From positions 1-64,000 of the forward strand of contig CAMDCV010000010.1 in the NCBI GenBank assembly GCA_945890645.1: a stretch of DNA of 64,000 bases, in the 5' to 3' direction. The position numbers and the translations under genes are program-made. Under the pieces are notes generated by a model that saw only the letters and a program-made list of their open reading frames with translations, was not told where the DNA came from and searched no databases. The DNA comes from Akkermansia muciniphila (GTDB taxonomy: Bacteria > Verrucomicrobiota > Verrucomicrobiia > Verrucomicrobiales > Akkermansiaceae). Of the stretch, positions 1-9,700 are shown one piece after another (the first letter of the stretch is position 1; each line of letters opens with the position of its first letter).

Positions 1-89
1 GTCTCTTGAGCTAAAGCTTCCCAGTTGTTGGGAAAAAACGACTTCAAAATGACCCAGTCTTCTTCGAACCCATGATTGCTATTGTTCAT
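1..89 (-). CDS. Partial transposase N-terminus, possibly IS4-type (runs off the window)
   Basis: An ATG at 87-89 on the minus strand opens a frame that stays open to the window edge, giving 29 complete codons. The peptide starts MNNSNHGFEEDWVILKS and continues with FFPNNWEALAQET. The pattern 'two hydrophobic or aromatic residues, P, x, x, W, x, x, hydrophobic, A, x, E, T' resembles the N-terminus of many IS4-family transposases. This is recognised by eye only. No terminal inverted repeat could be fixed, so the family and even the coding status remain provisional. Confidence 0.4.
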   Translation of the reverse strand, partial: MNNSNHGFEEDWVILKSFFPNNWEALAQE

Positions 90-184
90 GCACTAGGAAG
101 ATAGCCGTAACGCGTCGAATGTCAAGAAACAAGTTAGCGCTTATGGGCCATCGGCCTAGGGAAAAGTGCCGTATTGATTTCCGA

Positions 185-261
185 GGGCTGAAAGTCCGAA
201 ACTCAGGCGACCTACCACCGTCAACCAGAAATGTGGCGGACTTTCAGCCCGCTGTTTTTTT
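185..261 (+). terminator. Long-loop inverted repeat followed by a T run
   Basis: A perfect 14-bp inverted repeat lies at 185-198 (gggctgaaagtccg) and 237-250, with a 38-nt loop. A run of seven T follows at 255-261. On the + strand it could act as an intrinsic terminator or be a REP-like palindrome. It lies beyond the 3' end of the leftward operon that stops at 355. Confidence 0.45.
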
Positions 262-273
262 ATGAACCGATGA

Positions 274-292
274 CCCAGCCCGATGGGCTGGG
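274..292 (-). terminator. Strong hairpin downstream of the moxR operon
   Basis: CCCAGCCC (274-281), a GAT loop and GGGCTGGG (285-292) form an 8-bp GC hairpin about 65 nt beyond the stop of the last gene of the leftward operon. No clean T run follows it in the leftward direction, so it may instead be a processing or stability hairpin. Confidence 0.35.
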
Positions 293-354
293 CTGGTATG
301 TTGCCGGACTTTTGGTCCTAGGGAGTTTCGGATTTTATGAGCTCTCCCGTAAAA

Positions 355-2937
355 TCACTTCTCTTCTTTTTTCGGAGCGCGGAGTTTTAGGAGTTGATCG
401 CGGAATTGTTCGGCTTCTTCTAGGTCCTGGGTGCGGAGGCTCATGCCGCCATCGGTGCCGAGTTGCATAGAAACGACTTCTTCAATATCAGCGAGGGCTT
501 TGTCGTACTCTTTGAGAGCCAGATAAACGCGAGCGCGGGCGCGGAGGTGCGTCAGGCTGGGTGGAATGGGCTTAACGTTTTTCTTTTTTGGATCGGTCGA
601 GACAGGAGGGGCTGTCGGCGCGCGGAGGAAGGCGATGCGTTTGGCTTCCTCGATATTGCCAGCGGCGAGGGCATCGATGACGGCTTTTTCGTCGTGCCAT
701 TCGATGATGTTGGTGATTGTTTCGTTGTGTCGGTTTAGAGAAGAAAGGGAGGCGGCGATGGTGCCATCGGGGCGGACGAGAACAGTATTACTATTGCCTG
801 GCTCGTTGAGGAGGCCGAGTCGGGTGACGAGGGGATTGTTCATGCCACCGGGCATCATGAGCACGGGGCTGGTGACGGGTGCGGGTAGATAATTTGTGGT
901 GACGCGGGTGGCATCGTCGTCGAGAATCACGGTAATGATTTGCAGGTCATCGGTGCCGCGTTTGGTGGTGAGGTAGCGTTTTTGCTCGTCGAGTTGGCCG
1001 GTGACGATTTTGGGCAGAGGCGTTTTTTCGCCGGGCTCGGTCGAGGGGAACAGCAGGATGAGCCATTTACCGGCGTAGTCTTGGGGAAGGGAAACGGTTT
1101 TGCCATCGAGCGCTGTGAGTTCGGCGTTGAATTTGCGCTGGGCATCTTCGGGTTGGCCGTGGGTTTGGAAGTATTTTTCACGGCGACCATAGGACCAACC
1201 GGCGGAGAAGGGGACTTGGTGGAGCCAGTAGCGATGGTAGCGATCGAGTAAGAGGGCGACGACGGGATAGATGCTGGGGTCTTCGGCGTAGCGTGCGAGG
1301 ATTTGTGTGCGGTATTGTTCGTGGAGTTCGCGGTCGGCCGTTTCGAGCGCCAAGAGGGAAGCGGCGGCGAGGGCAGTGGCGGGGGCTTTGTCGCCGCCGA
1401 GGGTGGTGAGGAATTGGGCGATGACTTCGCGGGGCTTGGCATCGGGCTGACGCAGGGCTTCGCGGGTGAGACAGAGCTGCGGTACGACTTGGGCGGCAGT
1501 GGGTGGATTCGCGGCGAGGGCGGCTTTGGATTCTTCTAGGGCGCGGTCGAGGTGGTCGCTGTCGTTGGTGAGTTTCCACAGGCAGTTGAGGGAGGTGATG
1601 CGGTAGTTGCGCAGCAGCCAGAGATCGGGCGATGAGGCGTTTGCGGCGATGGCTTTCGCGGTGAGGGATTCGGCGTTTTGGTAGAGGGTGATGAGTTCCG
1701 CGTTCGGCGCGTGAGTGCGACGTATGGGGGGGAGGAAGCACTCTTGGATGGCGCTGAGTGTTTCCTTTGGCAGGGCGGAGGATTTCTGATCATGGACGAG
1801 GAATTCGCCGCTGAAGAGGGAGCTCATCTGGCTCATGTAGGTCGCCTCTGTCCAACTGCGACTCAGCGAACTGGTGAGCCAACGGGAGTAATCGATATCG
1901 GCAGTGATTTCGACGTTTCTGCCGCTATTGTTTTTGGTGGAGCCTTCCAATACGAGTGCTGCATAGCCGGCGGGGCTGATGCTGATGGCGGCGGGAGATT
2001 TTCTGGCAAAGGTTTTGAAATACGGGTTCTCAGTGCCGCCGGGGAGCTTGAGGGCCGGCCAATCGACGCCGACTTCCTTGAGGATGCTTTGTCCGGCATC
2101 GGGTAGGTTATCGAGATTGAAACTGACGAATTGCATGCGGCCTAACAGTTCTGCTTGGTGTTGTTTCGATGCCGCGGCAAATCCTTCGAGGGTTTTTCTG
2201 CCATTATCGTCCTTGGACCAGAAGATGACGATGGTGGTCTTACCCATGGCATCCATGGGGAAGCGAGTCCACTTGCCATCGGCGCGTTCAAAGGTTCCGG
2301 CAATGGGAGCGCCGATCACTTGTCCACCGAAGTGCTGGCGCTGGAAGGCGATCATATCGATGTCGGCAGCGAAGCGTTCTTCTATGCGGATGCGAAGTTT
2401 TTCGGCGAATTGGGTATCGCCTAGTTCCATGGCGATGACGACGGCGACTTTGATAGCCTTCGCTTCCGCCGTGGTTCCGCGGTAGCGATCGACGAGTTGC
2501 TGCAAGGCTTTGATTCGGCCACCTTCCTCAGCACCTACTCGGACGCTCTCGCTCTGCGAAAGAAGCAGCTCTGCATCGAAGCGCTGCATGGCAAATTCAT
2601 CGGGTGCGGCCGCGAGGAGTTTGCAGGTATCGAGCAGAGCGGTGCGGTTCTCCGGATCATTGTCGAGTTTGACTAATTCTTGACGCGCGCGGAAAATTAC
2701 TTCGAGCAAGACGAAGCGGTTGGCGGCCGTGGCGTGTTCCTTGAGCAATTCCTCCGCATCGCGGACGGCGCGTTTCACCGAGAGTCGCTTGCGTGCGGCG
2801 GAGGCTTCGTCCTTGCTGGCGGTGAGCGCTTGTTCGAGCGCGGTGATTTTTTCTGCGGGGACTTCTGCGTGCAAAGGCAACAAGCAGGCACAAGTAATAA
2901 GCCCGAGCAGACGAAAGATGCGGGTAGGAGATTTCAT
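355..2937 (-). CDS. Secreted protein with two thioredoxin-like domains and TPR tail
   Basis: This 860-residue protein has an N-terminal signal peptide (LLGLITCACLLPLHA). A helical region covers about residues 25-210. A thioredoxin/AhpC-like fold follows at about 210-330 (core TTIVIFWSKDDNGRKTL). A helical repeat region and a second thioredoxin-like segment come next, with LDGKTVSLPQDYAGKWLILL and VLVRPDGTIAA. A TPR-like helical pair near the C-terminus contains RARVYLALKEYDKALADIEE. Neither thioredoxin domain shows a CxxC redox motif, so a structural or binding role is likelier than disulfide exchange. It is the last gene of the moxR operon, 24 nt after the transglutaminase-like gene. The ATG directly precedes the signal peptide. 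The specific function is unknown. Confidence 0.8.
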   Translation of the reverse strand: MKSPTRIFRLLGLITCACLLPLHAEVPAEKITALEQALTASKDEASAARKRLSVKRAVRDAEELLKEHATAANRFVLLEVIFRARQELVKLDNDPENRTALLDTCKLLAAAPDEFAMQRFDAELLLSQSESVRVGAEEGGRIKALQQLVDRYRGTTAEAKAIKVAVVIAMELGDTQFAEKLRIRIEERFAADIDMIAFQRQHFGGQVIGAPIAGTFERADGKWTRFPMDAMGKTTIVIFWSKDDNGRKTLEGFAAASKQHQAELLGRMQFVSFNLDNLPDAGQSILKEVGVDWPALKLPGGTENPYFKTFARKSPAAISISPAGYAALVLEGSTKNNSGRNVEITADIDYSRWLTSSLSRSWTEATYMSQMSSLFSGEFLVHDQKSSALPKETLSAIQECFLPPIRRTHAPNAELITLYQNAESLTAKAIAANASSPDLWLLRNYRITSLNCLWKLTNDSDHLDRALEESKAALAANPPTAAQVVPQLCLTREALRQPDAKPREVIAQFLTTLGGDKAPATALAAASLLALETADRELHEQYRTQILARYAEDPSIYPVVALLLDRYHRYWLHQVPFSAGWSYGRREKYFQTHGQPEDAQRKFNAELTALDGKTVSLPQDYAGKWLILLFPSTEPGEKTPLPKIVTGQLDEQKRYLTTKRGTDDLQIITVILDDDATRVTTNYLPAPVTSPVLMMPGGMNNPLVTRLGLLNEPGNSNTVLVRPDGTIAASLSSLNRHNETITNIIEWHDEKAVIDALAAGNIEEAKRIAFLRAPTAPPVSTDPKKKNVKPIPPSLTHLRARARVYLALKEYDKALADIEEVVSMQLGTDGGMSLRTQDLEEAEQFRDQLLKLRAPKKEEK

Positions 2938-2961
2938 GGAACAGTGAAGGGACGAGTAGAA

Positions 2962-4887
2962 TTATTTCACTGGCTTCAGCTCGAAGTGCTTGAAGCTGAT
3001 GCCGCGATTTGGTGTGCGGGCGGTGATGCTGATCATGTTGGTGCCTTCCTCGAGTTTTACTTTGAGTGGGGCACTCTTCATCCAAGTACCTTTGGTGTAG
3101 GGGATGTCGTAGGTGACGGGTTCTTCGCGGTTGATGCGCACGACCATGTTTTGTTTGATGGAGACGGTGGCAAGAAGGGCAGAAAGTTCGTATTCACCAG
3201 CGGTGGGGACCTCGATGCGATACTTCACCAGCTCAGGGCGTGCGCCGATGCGAGTGTAGTGCATCTGCATGCCTTTGTCGTGACTCTTCATGAGTAAGAC
3301 GCGATCGGAAGGTCCGCGCGGTGAGTAGCAGGCAACGGCGGGGATGGTGAGGGTGCCATCAGTGGCGGTAGTGATCGTTTTATCTGCCTCGGGGATTTCT
3401 ATTTCGGAACCAACTTCATCGCCGATCAATTCATCGGATTCCCCGAGCTTCATGCCACCCGTGAGTTCGAGTGCTTTGATTTCCGCATCCTTGACCAGTG
3501 CCATTTTTTTATAAAACGCCAACCCGTCCCAAAAGCCACCGCCTACGCCATATTTCCGCAGGTCCACGTCCTCTTCGCCAAGGGCATTGCCGATCCATTG
3601 TGCACGCATGACTTTCACATATTCATCGGTGAACTCACGTGCCTGTGAGTCTAACAGAAAATCCATGCCGCCTTGAGGACCGCACCATGCCACGGACCAC
3701 CAAGCTCCGAAGCAGATCGTCCAGCCATCGGGCGTCCAATGGCTTAGAGCGGCGTGCCCCGTCTGTGTCGAGGCGCGAGTTGGAATACCAAACGCACGTA
3801 AACTTAAGCGACCGATGAAAGCGCGGCGTCCGCAAATGCCGCCGAGCGCGATTTGTTCCTGCGCTTGTGTACCGATGGTGGGATCGTGCGTGGTGCTGCA
3901 ATACGGCATGTCATCTTTCACGAAACGAATGTAGCGCCACTTGTAGTCAGGATTAATGATTTGATCGGGGCGGTAGGTGCGGATGGTTTGACGTATCCAA
4001 GTGAGCTCTTCGTTGCTGTAAGGATCATCGGTAACGAAGCGGCATTCCCACGTATTCAAATCCTTGAAGGCGGGGTCTAGCTCGCCATCGAGATAGGCTT
4101 TTTCATAGTGCATGTAGCGCTCGACTTGGTCGGTATCGAGATCGGTACGCTGGACGGGCGCATACACGCCAATCCTTTGCTTGCCAGGAAACCACGGCGT
4201 TTGCAAGCTGGTGCCAAGCGCGAGACGTTGAAAAATACTGCCAGTTTCGCGCGAGCGTTCGCTGGCTTTTTGGATCGCGGCATAGACTTGCATGCTTTGA
4301 CCATAAGAGCCGCCGTTGGCACCGCCTGCTTCAAGCATCTGGCGCATGAGTGGGGCATCCGCGAGGAGACTATCGATGATTTTTTCTTCTGCTGCACCGA
4401 GTTGAGAAAACTCCGCCAAGCCACGCGGTGTAGCCTGGGTGATGATGGCGATTTTCATCAATGTGGCATCGAGCTTATCACTCGCGAGGGTGGCATCGAG
4501 ATCCGTGAGCAACACGCGGGCCGCAGCGAGGGCTTTGGCTTCTGTCGCTACGACAGCATCGTCGTAGGCTTTGCGCATTTCAGCGCTGTCATCTTCTTTC
4601 GGTGCCTTGAGTGCGTTCCATTCGGTGCGGGCGGAGAGGAAAGCGGTCTTTTTCGCATCGTCCACGGCGGGCAATGCGGATTTGATTTCGGCCTTTAATT
4701 CATCGAGTAACTTCGTGTATTTCGCCATCAACGTTTCACCACGAGCGGTGAGCGAAATTTTTGTAGAAGCCGCTACGGGGGCCTCATCAGGAATATCGTC
4801 GGCGGCCTCTTTAGGCGCGGCTTGGACACTAACCATGCTGAAAAGTGCCGAGCAGAAAATGAGTGCGGTATGTTTTAGAGAGATCAT
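2962..4887 (-). CDS. Secreted transglutaminase-like protein with C-terminal carbohydrate-binding-type domain
   Basis: I place the start at the ATG at 4885-4887, because the residues after it form a signal peptide (MISLKHTALIFCSALFSMVS) and the longer frame upstream overlaps the preceding gene. This gives 641 aa. After an Ala/Lys-rich helical region, a transglutaminase-like core is visible: a Cys in GGICGRRAF (about residue 351), followed by a His in TGHAALSHW (about 377) and DGWTICFGAWW. The C-terminal 110 residues form a beta-rich module (VPTAGEYELSALLATV, then GTNMISITARTP) of the CBM6/35-like kind. Known relatives are cysteine proteases, amidases or cross-linkers. The substrate cannot be read from sequence. 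It lies 55 nt after the toroid gene in the moxR operon. Confidence 0.75.
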   Translation of the reverse strand: MISLKHTALIFCSALFSMVSVQAAPKEAADDIPDEAPVAASTKISLTARGETLMAKYTKLLDELKAEIKSALPAVDDAKKTAFLSARTEWNALKAPKEDDSAEMRKAYDDAVVATEAKALAAARVLLTDLDATLASDKLDATLMKIAIITQATPRGLAEFSQLGAAEEKIIDSLLADAPLMRQMLEAGGANGGSYGQSMQVYAAIQKASERSRETGSIFQRLALGTSLQTPWFPGKQRIGVYAPVQRTDLDTDQVERYMHYEKAYLDGELDPAFKDLNTWECRFVTDDPYSNEELTWIRQTIRTYRPDQIINPDYKWRYIRFVKDDMPYCSTTHDPTIGTQAQEQIALGGICGRRAFIGRLSLRAFGIPTRASTQTGHAALSHWTPDGWTICFGAWWSVAWCGPQGGMDFLLDSQAREFTDEYVKVMRAQWIGNALGEEDVDLRKYGVGGGFWDGLAFYKKMALVKDAEIKALELTGGMKLGESDELIGDEVGSEIEIPEADKTITTATDGTLTIPAVACYSPRGPSDRVLLMKSHDKGMQMHYTRIGARPELVKYRIEVPTAGEYELSALLATVSIKQNMVVRINREEPVTYDIPYTKGTWMKSAPLKVKLEEGTNMISITARTPNRGISFKHFELKPVK

Positions 4888-4942
4888 GGGGTAGGAGTAG
4901 TGAATACGTTTCAAAGATGCCGGAAATTTCTCCGAAGATGAA

Positions 4943-5971
4943 TCAGCGCTGATAAATGGGAATGTAGCAATGCGGAGTGCCGAGGATGATAATGGCCATC
5001 GGGGTATTGCTCGGGTAGTCGCCTTCTTTTTCTTTCCAAGAGCCGTCGGGTTTCTGTAACTGGATAAGAGAGTCGCGGATTTTTGGATACCACTCCGCGT
5101 ATTGTTTGTCGCCAGCCTGAACCATAGCCGACATGGCGTAGTAGTGAGCGTAGTAATAATAGCCAATCTCCGCGCGTGTGAAGGCTTTGGGGGAATTTTC
5201 GAGATAGCGGATGGAGGCGGCGACCCATTCGGTGTCGCGCTGGCCGCAAAGCTGTGCGATGTATGCGCCACCGGCGGTGCAGGCAATGGTGGTGCCAGTT
5301 TTGCCTTGGTAACCGAAGCCGCCGGTTTGTTCGTTCCAGACCTGATCGCGGAGGTAGCCGACGACGCGATCAATGGTCTCGGTGGGCACGAGGATGCCGG
5401 CTTGTTGGGAAGAGGCGAGTGATACAAAGACGGTCGCGGTAACGGAGGTGTCTTGGCCGCCATCGGGTCGGGCGGAGTAGCGCCAACCACCGAGTGGACT
5501 TTGCGCGCGGAGAATGATTTGCACGGCTCTTTCCAGAGCGGTTTGAATTTTTTTGTTGTCTTCTACATCGGCGGTCATGCCCCAGAGTTCCGACATCGCG
5601 AGAGTGAAAAGACCATGTTCATACATGCCCGACATGACGCCGCTTGTAGAAGCTTCCGCTTTTTGGAGAAGGTAATTTTTGGCGCGATTCAGCGGCTCGC
5701 CGTAGCGACCGAAGCCAGGGAAATGCCCTTTCACCATAAACGCCATCAAGCCGAGCGAAGTGCCCCCGATGTCGTATGTGCCGGTTTCCGTCGCCCAGGA
5801 ACCATCGGGTCTTTGGGTCGCGATCAGCCATTCAAAGCCACGCTCGATGGCGCGGTCGGCGGCTTCGGTAAGTTCGGGCGCTTCGGCGGTTTCTTCCTGC
5901 GCGCGAGCTGCGGTGTGCAAGAAAGAAAATACTACGCACGCGGCGAGGATTTTTTGTGTTAGATATTTCAT
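4943..5971 (-). CDS. Secreted alpha-alpha toroid protein (prenyltransferase/squalene-cyclase-like fold)
   Basis: This is a 342-aa protein with a signal peptide (ILAACVVFSFLHTAARA). The mature part carries repeats ending in a QxxxGxW-like motif: RPDGSWATE, SPLGGWRYS, QTGGFGYQG and KPDGSWKEKEG. That pattern marks the alpha/alpha toroid of terpene cyclases, prenyltransferase beta subunits and complement-like proteins. The DxDD motif of squalene-hopene cyclases is not visible, so it is probably not a cyclase. Export and its place in the moxR/VWA operon suggest a protein-binding or scaffold role. Its ATG overlaps the stop of the upstream esterase gene by 4 nt, suggesting translational coupling. 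Confidence 0.8.
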   Translation of the reverse strand: MKYLTQKILAACVVFSFLHTAARAQEETAEAPELTEAADRAIERGFEWLIATQRPDGSWATETGTYDIGGTSLGLMAFMVKGHFPGFGRYGEPLNRAKNYLLQKAEASTSGVMSGMYEHGLFTLAMSELWGMTADVEDNKKIQTALERAVQIILRAQSPLGGWRYSARPDGGQDTSVTATVFVSLASSQQAGILVPTETIDRVVGYLRDQVWNEQTGGFGYQGKTGTTIACTAGGAYIAQLCGQRDTEWVAASIRYLENSPKAFTRAEIGYYYYAHYYAMSAMVQAGDKQYAEWYPKIRDSLIQLQKPDGSWKEKEGDYPSNTPMAIIILGTPHCYIPIYQR

Positions 5972-6738
5972 TGGGGTGGTTGGTTAGATTGGTGAGAGGT
6001 ATTGATCATCTCGATGGCTTTTGCAGCGAAGCGTTCGCCGAGTGTGACGGACTCTTCTTTGCCATAGTGTAAAGTATCTGCCCCGGGCTTGGCCTGCGCG
6101 ATGTCATTGAGATCATCGGTGTTGATCCACGCACCGTCGGACTGGCTCTCCGCCAATTTGACCTGCACTTCTCGCATTTTCGTCCAGTCAGGAAACTTCT
6201 CATTTTTCATGTCATGGTCACTGATGCGACCGATCACAAATGGCATGCGCTCGCGCTTCAGGTCGGTCTTCAGTCGGTTCAAAAGTTTGAGAAAATTTTC
6301 TGCATAGACATCTGCTCGGCTTTTGCCTGCATCGGATTCGCCCTGCATCCAGATGAACGTGACGGTATCGAAAGATTTGTCGCCCGCCGCTGTTTTGACA
6401 GCGTCGATTAGCGCTTGGTAGAGACTTCCATTGTCGGTTTTCTCTTGATCGCTTGGTTGATGATCATCAGAATAACGATAATCCGAACACCAATAACGGA
6501 GGCCTCTGCCGCTTTTCATGCTCATGGCAATGGTGACATTCTCTTTGCCATAAGCTTCCTCCACGGTCGCGGTGAAGCCTTTTACGAGATTGCCCGTCAT
6601 GTTTGATTGGCCGGAGAGAATGAACAAATGGCGCGCGGGTTTCTCCTCAGCCACCACTGGCAATGTACACAGAAAAACGATGCACAAGCACAGGGCTTTG
6701 ATGCGATCGGTTACACTATTAGGTAGGGCCTTATTCAT
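5968..6738 (-). CDS. Sialate O-acetylesterase-family (SASA) SGNH esterase
   Basis: This is a 256-aa protein with an N-terminal signal sequence. The SGNH block I is HLFILSGQSNMTGN, with the nucleophile Ser in GQSNM. A later block reads FIWMQGESDAG, typical of SASA/DUF303 carbohydrate esterases. The C-terminal TLHYG probably supplies the catalytic His. The family removes O-acetyl groups from sugars, including sialic acids and xylan. It overlaps the neighbours on both sides by 4 nt, so it is a true member of the moxR operon. A second, only distantly similar SASA gene lies at 21705-22442. The substrate is unknown. Confidence 0.85.
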   Translation of the reverse strand: MNKALPNSVTDRIKALCLCIVFLCTLPVVAEEKPARHLFILSGQSNMTGNLVKGFTATVEEAYGKENVTIAMSMKSGRGLRYWCSDYRYSDDHQPSDQEKTDNGSLYQALIDAVKTAAGDKSFDTVTFIWMQGESDAGKSRADVYAENFLKLLNRLKTDLKRERMPFVIGRISDHDMKNEKFPDWTKMREVQVKLAESQSDGAWINTDDLNDIAQAKPGADTLHYGKEESVTLGERFAAKAIEMINTSHQSNQPPQ

Positions 6739-9700
6739 TTGGCGACTTTTTCGTAGTAATCTTTGAGCATGCCGCGGTATTCAAGAGGAAGCTCGCGGGC
6801 GAAATTTTGATTGAGGGCAGCGCGATTGCGAGTTCCGAGGGTTTCCCACTCGCTGCGTTTGTCCTTCGGTGCTTCGCCACTGACGAAGTCGGAGACCAAG
6901 CTGGCGGCTTCAGAGATGGAAAGGTCGGATGATTCTGCTTCGGTTAGAACAGGATCCGAGGAAGCAGCAGCGGGGACGGCTACAGTATTGAGCAATACGG
7001 ACTGCGCGATGATGAAGTGACGCATCGATTCATCATTGGCACTCAGGTTAACGAGTGCCTGATCACGTGAGGTAGCAAGTGCGACTTGAGAGGCTTGCTG
7101 TTGGGCGCTGACGATCAGTGGATAAGGGGTTTCCTTCTGCGTGTATTTCGCGTAGCGGGCTTCGAGTTTTTGCTGGCGTGGCACGATCTTTTGCAGGTCA
7201 TCGTTATTGCCGAAACGCAGAGTGCGATAAATGTTTTTCTGGTCACTGGCGAGGCCGTGGATCTCAATCAACTCCGGCAGTTCTGGCGGCGAGGTGGTGA
7301 GCACTTCGATTTTGGAAAGACCGTGCAGCACGCTCATGACGAGGACGAGTTGTTCGCCATTCGCGCGCAGGGCGGCCTCGGATTGATTCATGGAATCGAT
7401 GGCAGCGGTGGCGTCGTTTGCTTTGATCAAACGAGTGGCATCCGCCATGAGCGGGGCGGCTTTATTAAAATCGGCCATGCCGGTGGTTTTTACGAGTCCG
7501 CTTGCGAAGGACTCGGCAGTCTTGAGCAAGTCTTCCTGGCGTTGCGAAATTTCCGCAGGGATGTTGGCGGGTGCGGCTTCGATGGCGAGGCGGATTTGTT
7601 GCTGGCCAGATTCCATTAGAGCGACATCGGCGAGCGACTCGTGGCAGAACTGCATGATTTCGGCAAGGTAGCCATTCTGCTCGCTGACGGATTGGATGAG
7701 CGTTTGTACTTTCGCGAGGGATTGAGCAGCGACTTCTTGGGCATCGAGGCTGTCCTCCCGATCACCATCTTCTGTGGCGGCGATGGCATCTTCGATGTCA
7801 GAACCGGCAAAGAGCAAAGCGGAACCGACATCCAAGCGCGATGCCACCAGATCAAACAAGGGCGCCACATCGGTGATGCACTGGACCAAATTGTTCATGG
7901 TCGGCAGTAGTTTTTTCAGAGCTTCCTCGTCGGCATCTTTGGTTGCTTGAATCAACTCGTTTTGTGTATTGACCAGATCGAGCATGGTGAGGCTGGCGTT
8001 GCTGACGTCGCGCTGAAAGCCGTAGATTTCTTGCAGCAAGGAAAGGCGTGTGGATTGAGATTGAATCATTTCCGTGAGGAGCGCAATAGCGTCTGAGGCG
8101 CTTTCCTGCAGGGCAAGCGCGTCTTCGCCTTTGTCGGCAGTGAGTGCTGCCGTGGCATTGGCCATGATTTTTCCGATGGCATCGATGCGGGTAACAATCG
8201 GCTGTGTGTCTTTATCGGGATTGGCCTTGTTTTCTTCTAACAGGTCTTTTTTGAAAAGCAGCAGTTCTTCCGCGAGACGTTGTTGCGCTTCTGCGAGTGG
8301 CTTGGTGGGTTTTTCATCGAGGGCGGCTTCTTCGCATTGTTCAAGAAGTTGGATTTGCAGGGTTTCCAAGTCTTTGATGCGTGAGAGGCGCTTGACGGAC
8401 GTGGATACCAAGGTGGTCAGGCCGACGGTGCGCGTGGATAGATCGATAGACCAAGTGGCGACGTGATCGGTGAGGGCGGCGAGCGCGGTCTCGGCGGTGC
8501 GTAGGCTGGCGATGGCATCCTGACGCTTGCCGGCTTTCATGAGGACGAGTGCATCGCCCATGGCATTTTCGGTGGTTGCGCGGAGGGCATCGACGGGGGG
8601 GACTTGCGGCATGACTTCATCATACAGGCGCGTGCGCGGCGCGGGGATCGCGGGGATGAGCATCTGCAAGAGAGTGCTGCGAAGGGCGAGTTGGCGTTTT
8701 GTAAGATCATCGGTGATGGCATCGGAGGTCAGGGCTTCGCACTCGGTGCGGAGTTTGCTTTGCTCCGCTAACAATGTCGTGAGTGTGTCGCGAGCGAAGG
8801 TAATCGCCGTGTATTCGGCTCCGGTGCGGACGCTGTATTCGGCCTTGAGTAGCGCTTTCATGGAAGCCACCTGCACTTCTGCGGCTGTCGCAAACTCACG
8901 CTTGCGGATCATTTCTGCCGCTTGTTTCATCTGTGCCTCCGTTTCGTTCTGGCGGAGTTCGGTCATGCGACGGGTGAGGTGCAGCACGCCGAGTGGGCGC
9001 TTGTCGTAGCGCATGGTGGATTGCAGTTTCTCTAACAATTCCGCGGTCCATGCGGCGAGCTCGGCCTGGTGCTTGGCCAAGCGTTCGAGTGCTTCATCAT
9101 CAGGCGCGATGGCGAGTGCTGAGCCACGCGAACGCAGCGCGGCTTGTTCGCTGGAAAGCATCTGAGTTTCCAACGCGAAGACCTCGCGTGCGGCATCGAT
9201 GCCGCGCTGCATCACGAGTGCGGCAAGCTCGCGTGCGGCTTGGTTCACGGTGACATCGGCAGCAATGAGATCGGCGGCATTGCTTTTGCCCACGCCTGCC
9301 TGAGCGCGCAGGAGGGCGGCGGCTTTGGCGATGGATTTTTCGGCGATGGCTTCCATGCCATCGGCTAGTTGCAGAAGCGATGCATTATTCGCGGCATCGG
9401 TGATGTTGTTGGCGGCGAGGTCGGCCAGCAGCAAGCGAGTCTCGGCAGAAGTTTGCTTTAGTTGTTCGCGCAGCATCTCTTGGCGTATCGCTTCGAGTTG
9501 GCAGGTTTGCGAGAAACTTTCTTGTGTGGCATCAAGACTCCGCACCAGCAAATGCGCGGCGCGTTCTTGACGATAGATGGCGCGCACACGAGTCAACAAG
9601 CGATCCATCTTTGCCTCGATCTGCGCGAGGTAATCTTCGCGTGACAGGAAGGTGATGCGACGCGCATCGGTGCGGACGCGGTGCGGGCCTTGTGGGGCGG

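Noticed and set aside
231-470. 79-codon rightward frame with a hydrophobic stretch (MWRTFSPLFF...)
   Set aside because: It starts inside the inverted repeat at 185-250 and runs antisense into the end of the thioredoxin-like gene. Its second half is low-complexity antisense sequence.
1178-1741. Long Arg/Pro/Ser-rich frames inside the first operon gene
   Set aside because: These are shadow frames of a GC-rich gene. They have no start signal and no family-like pattern, while the overlapping 860-aa frame has a signal peptide and domains.
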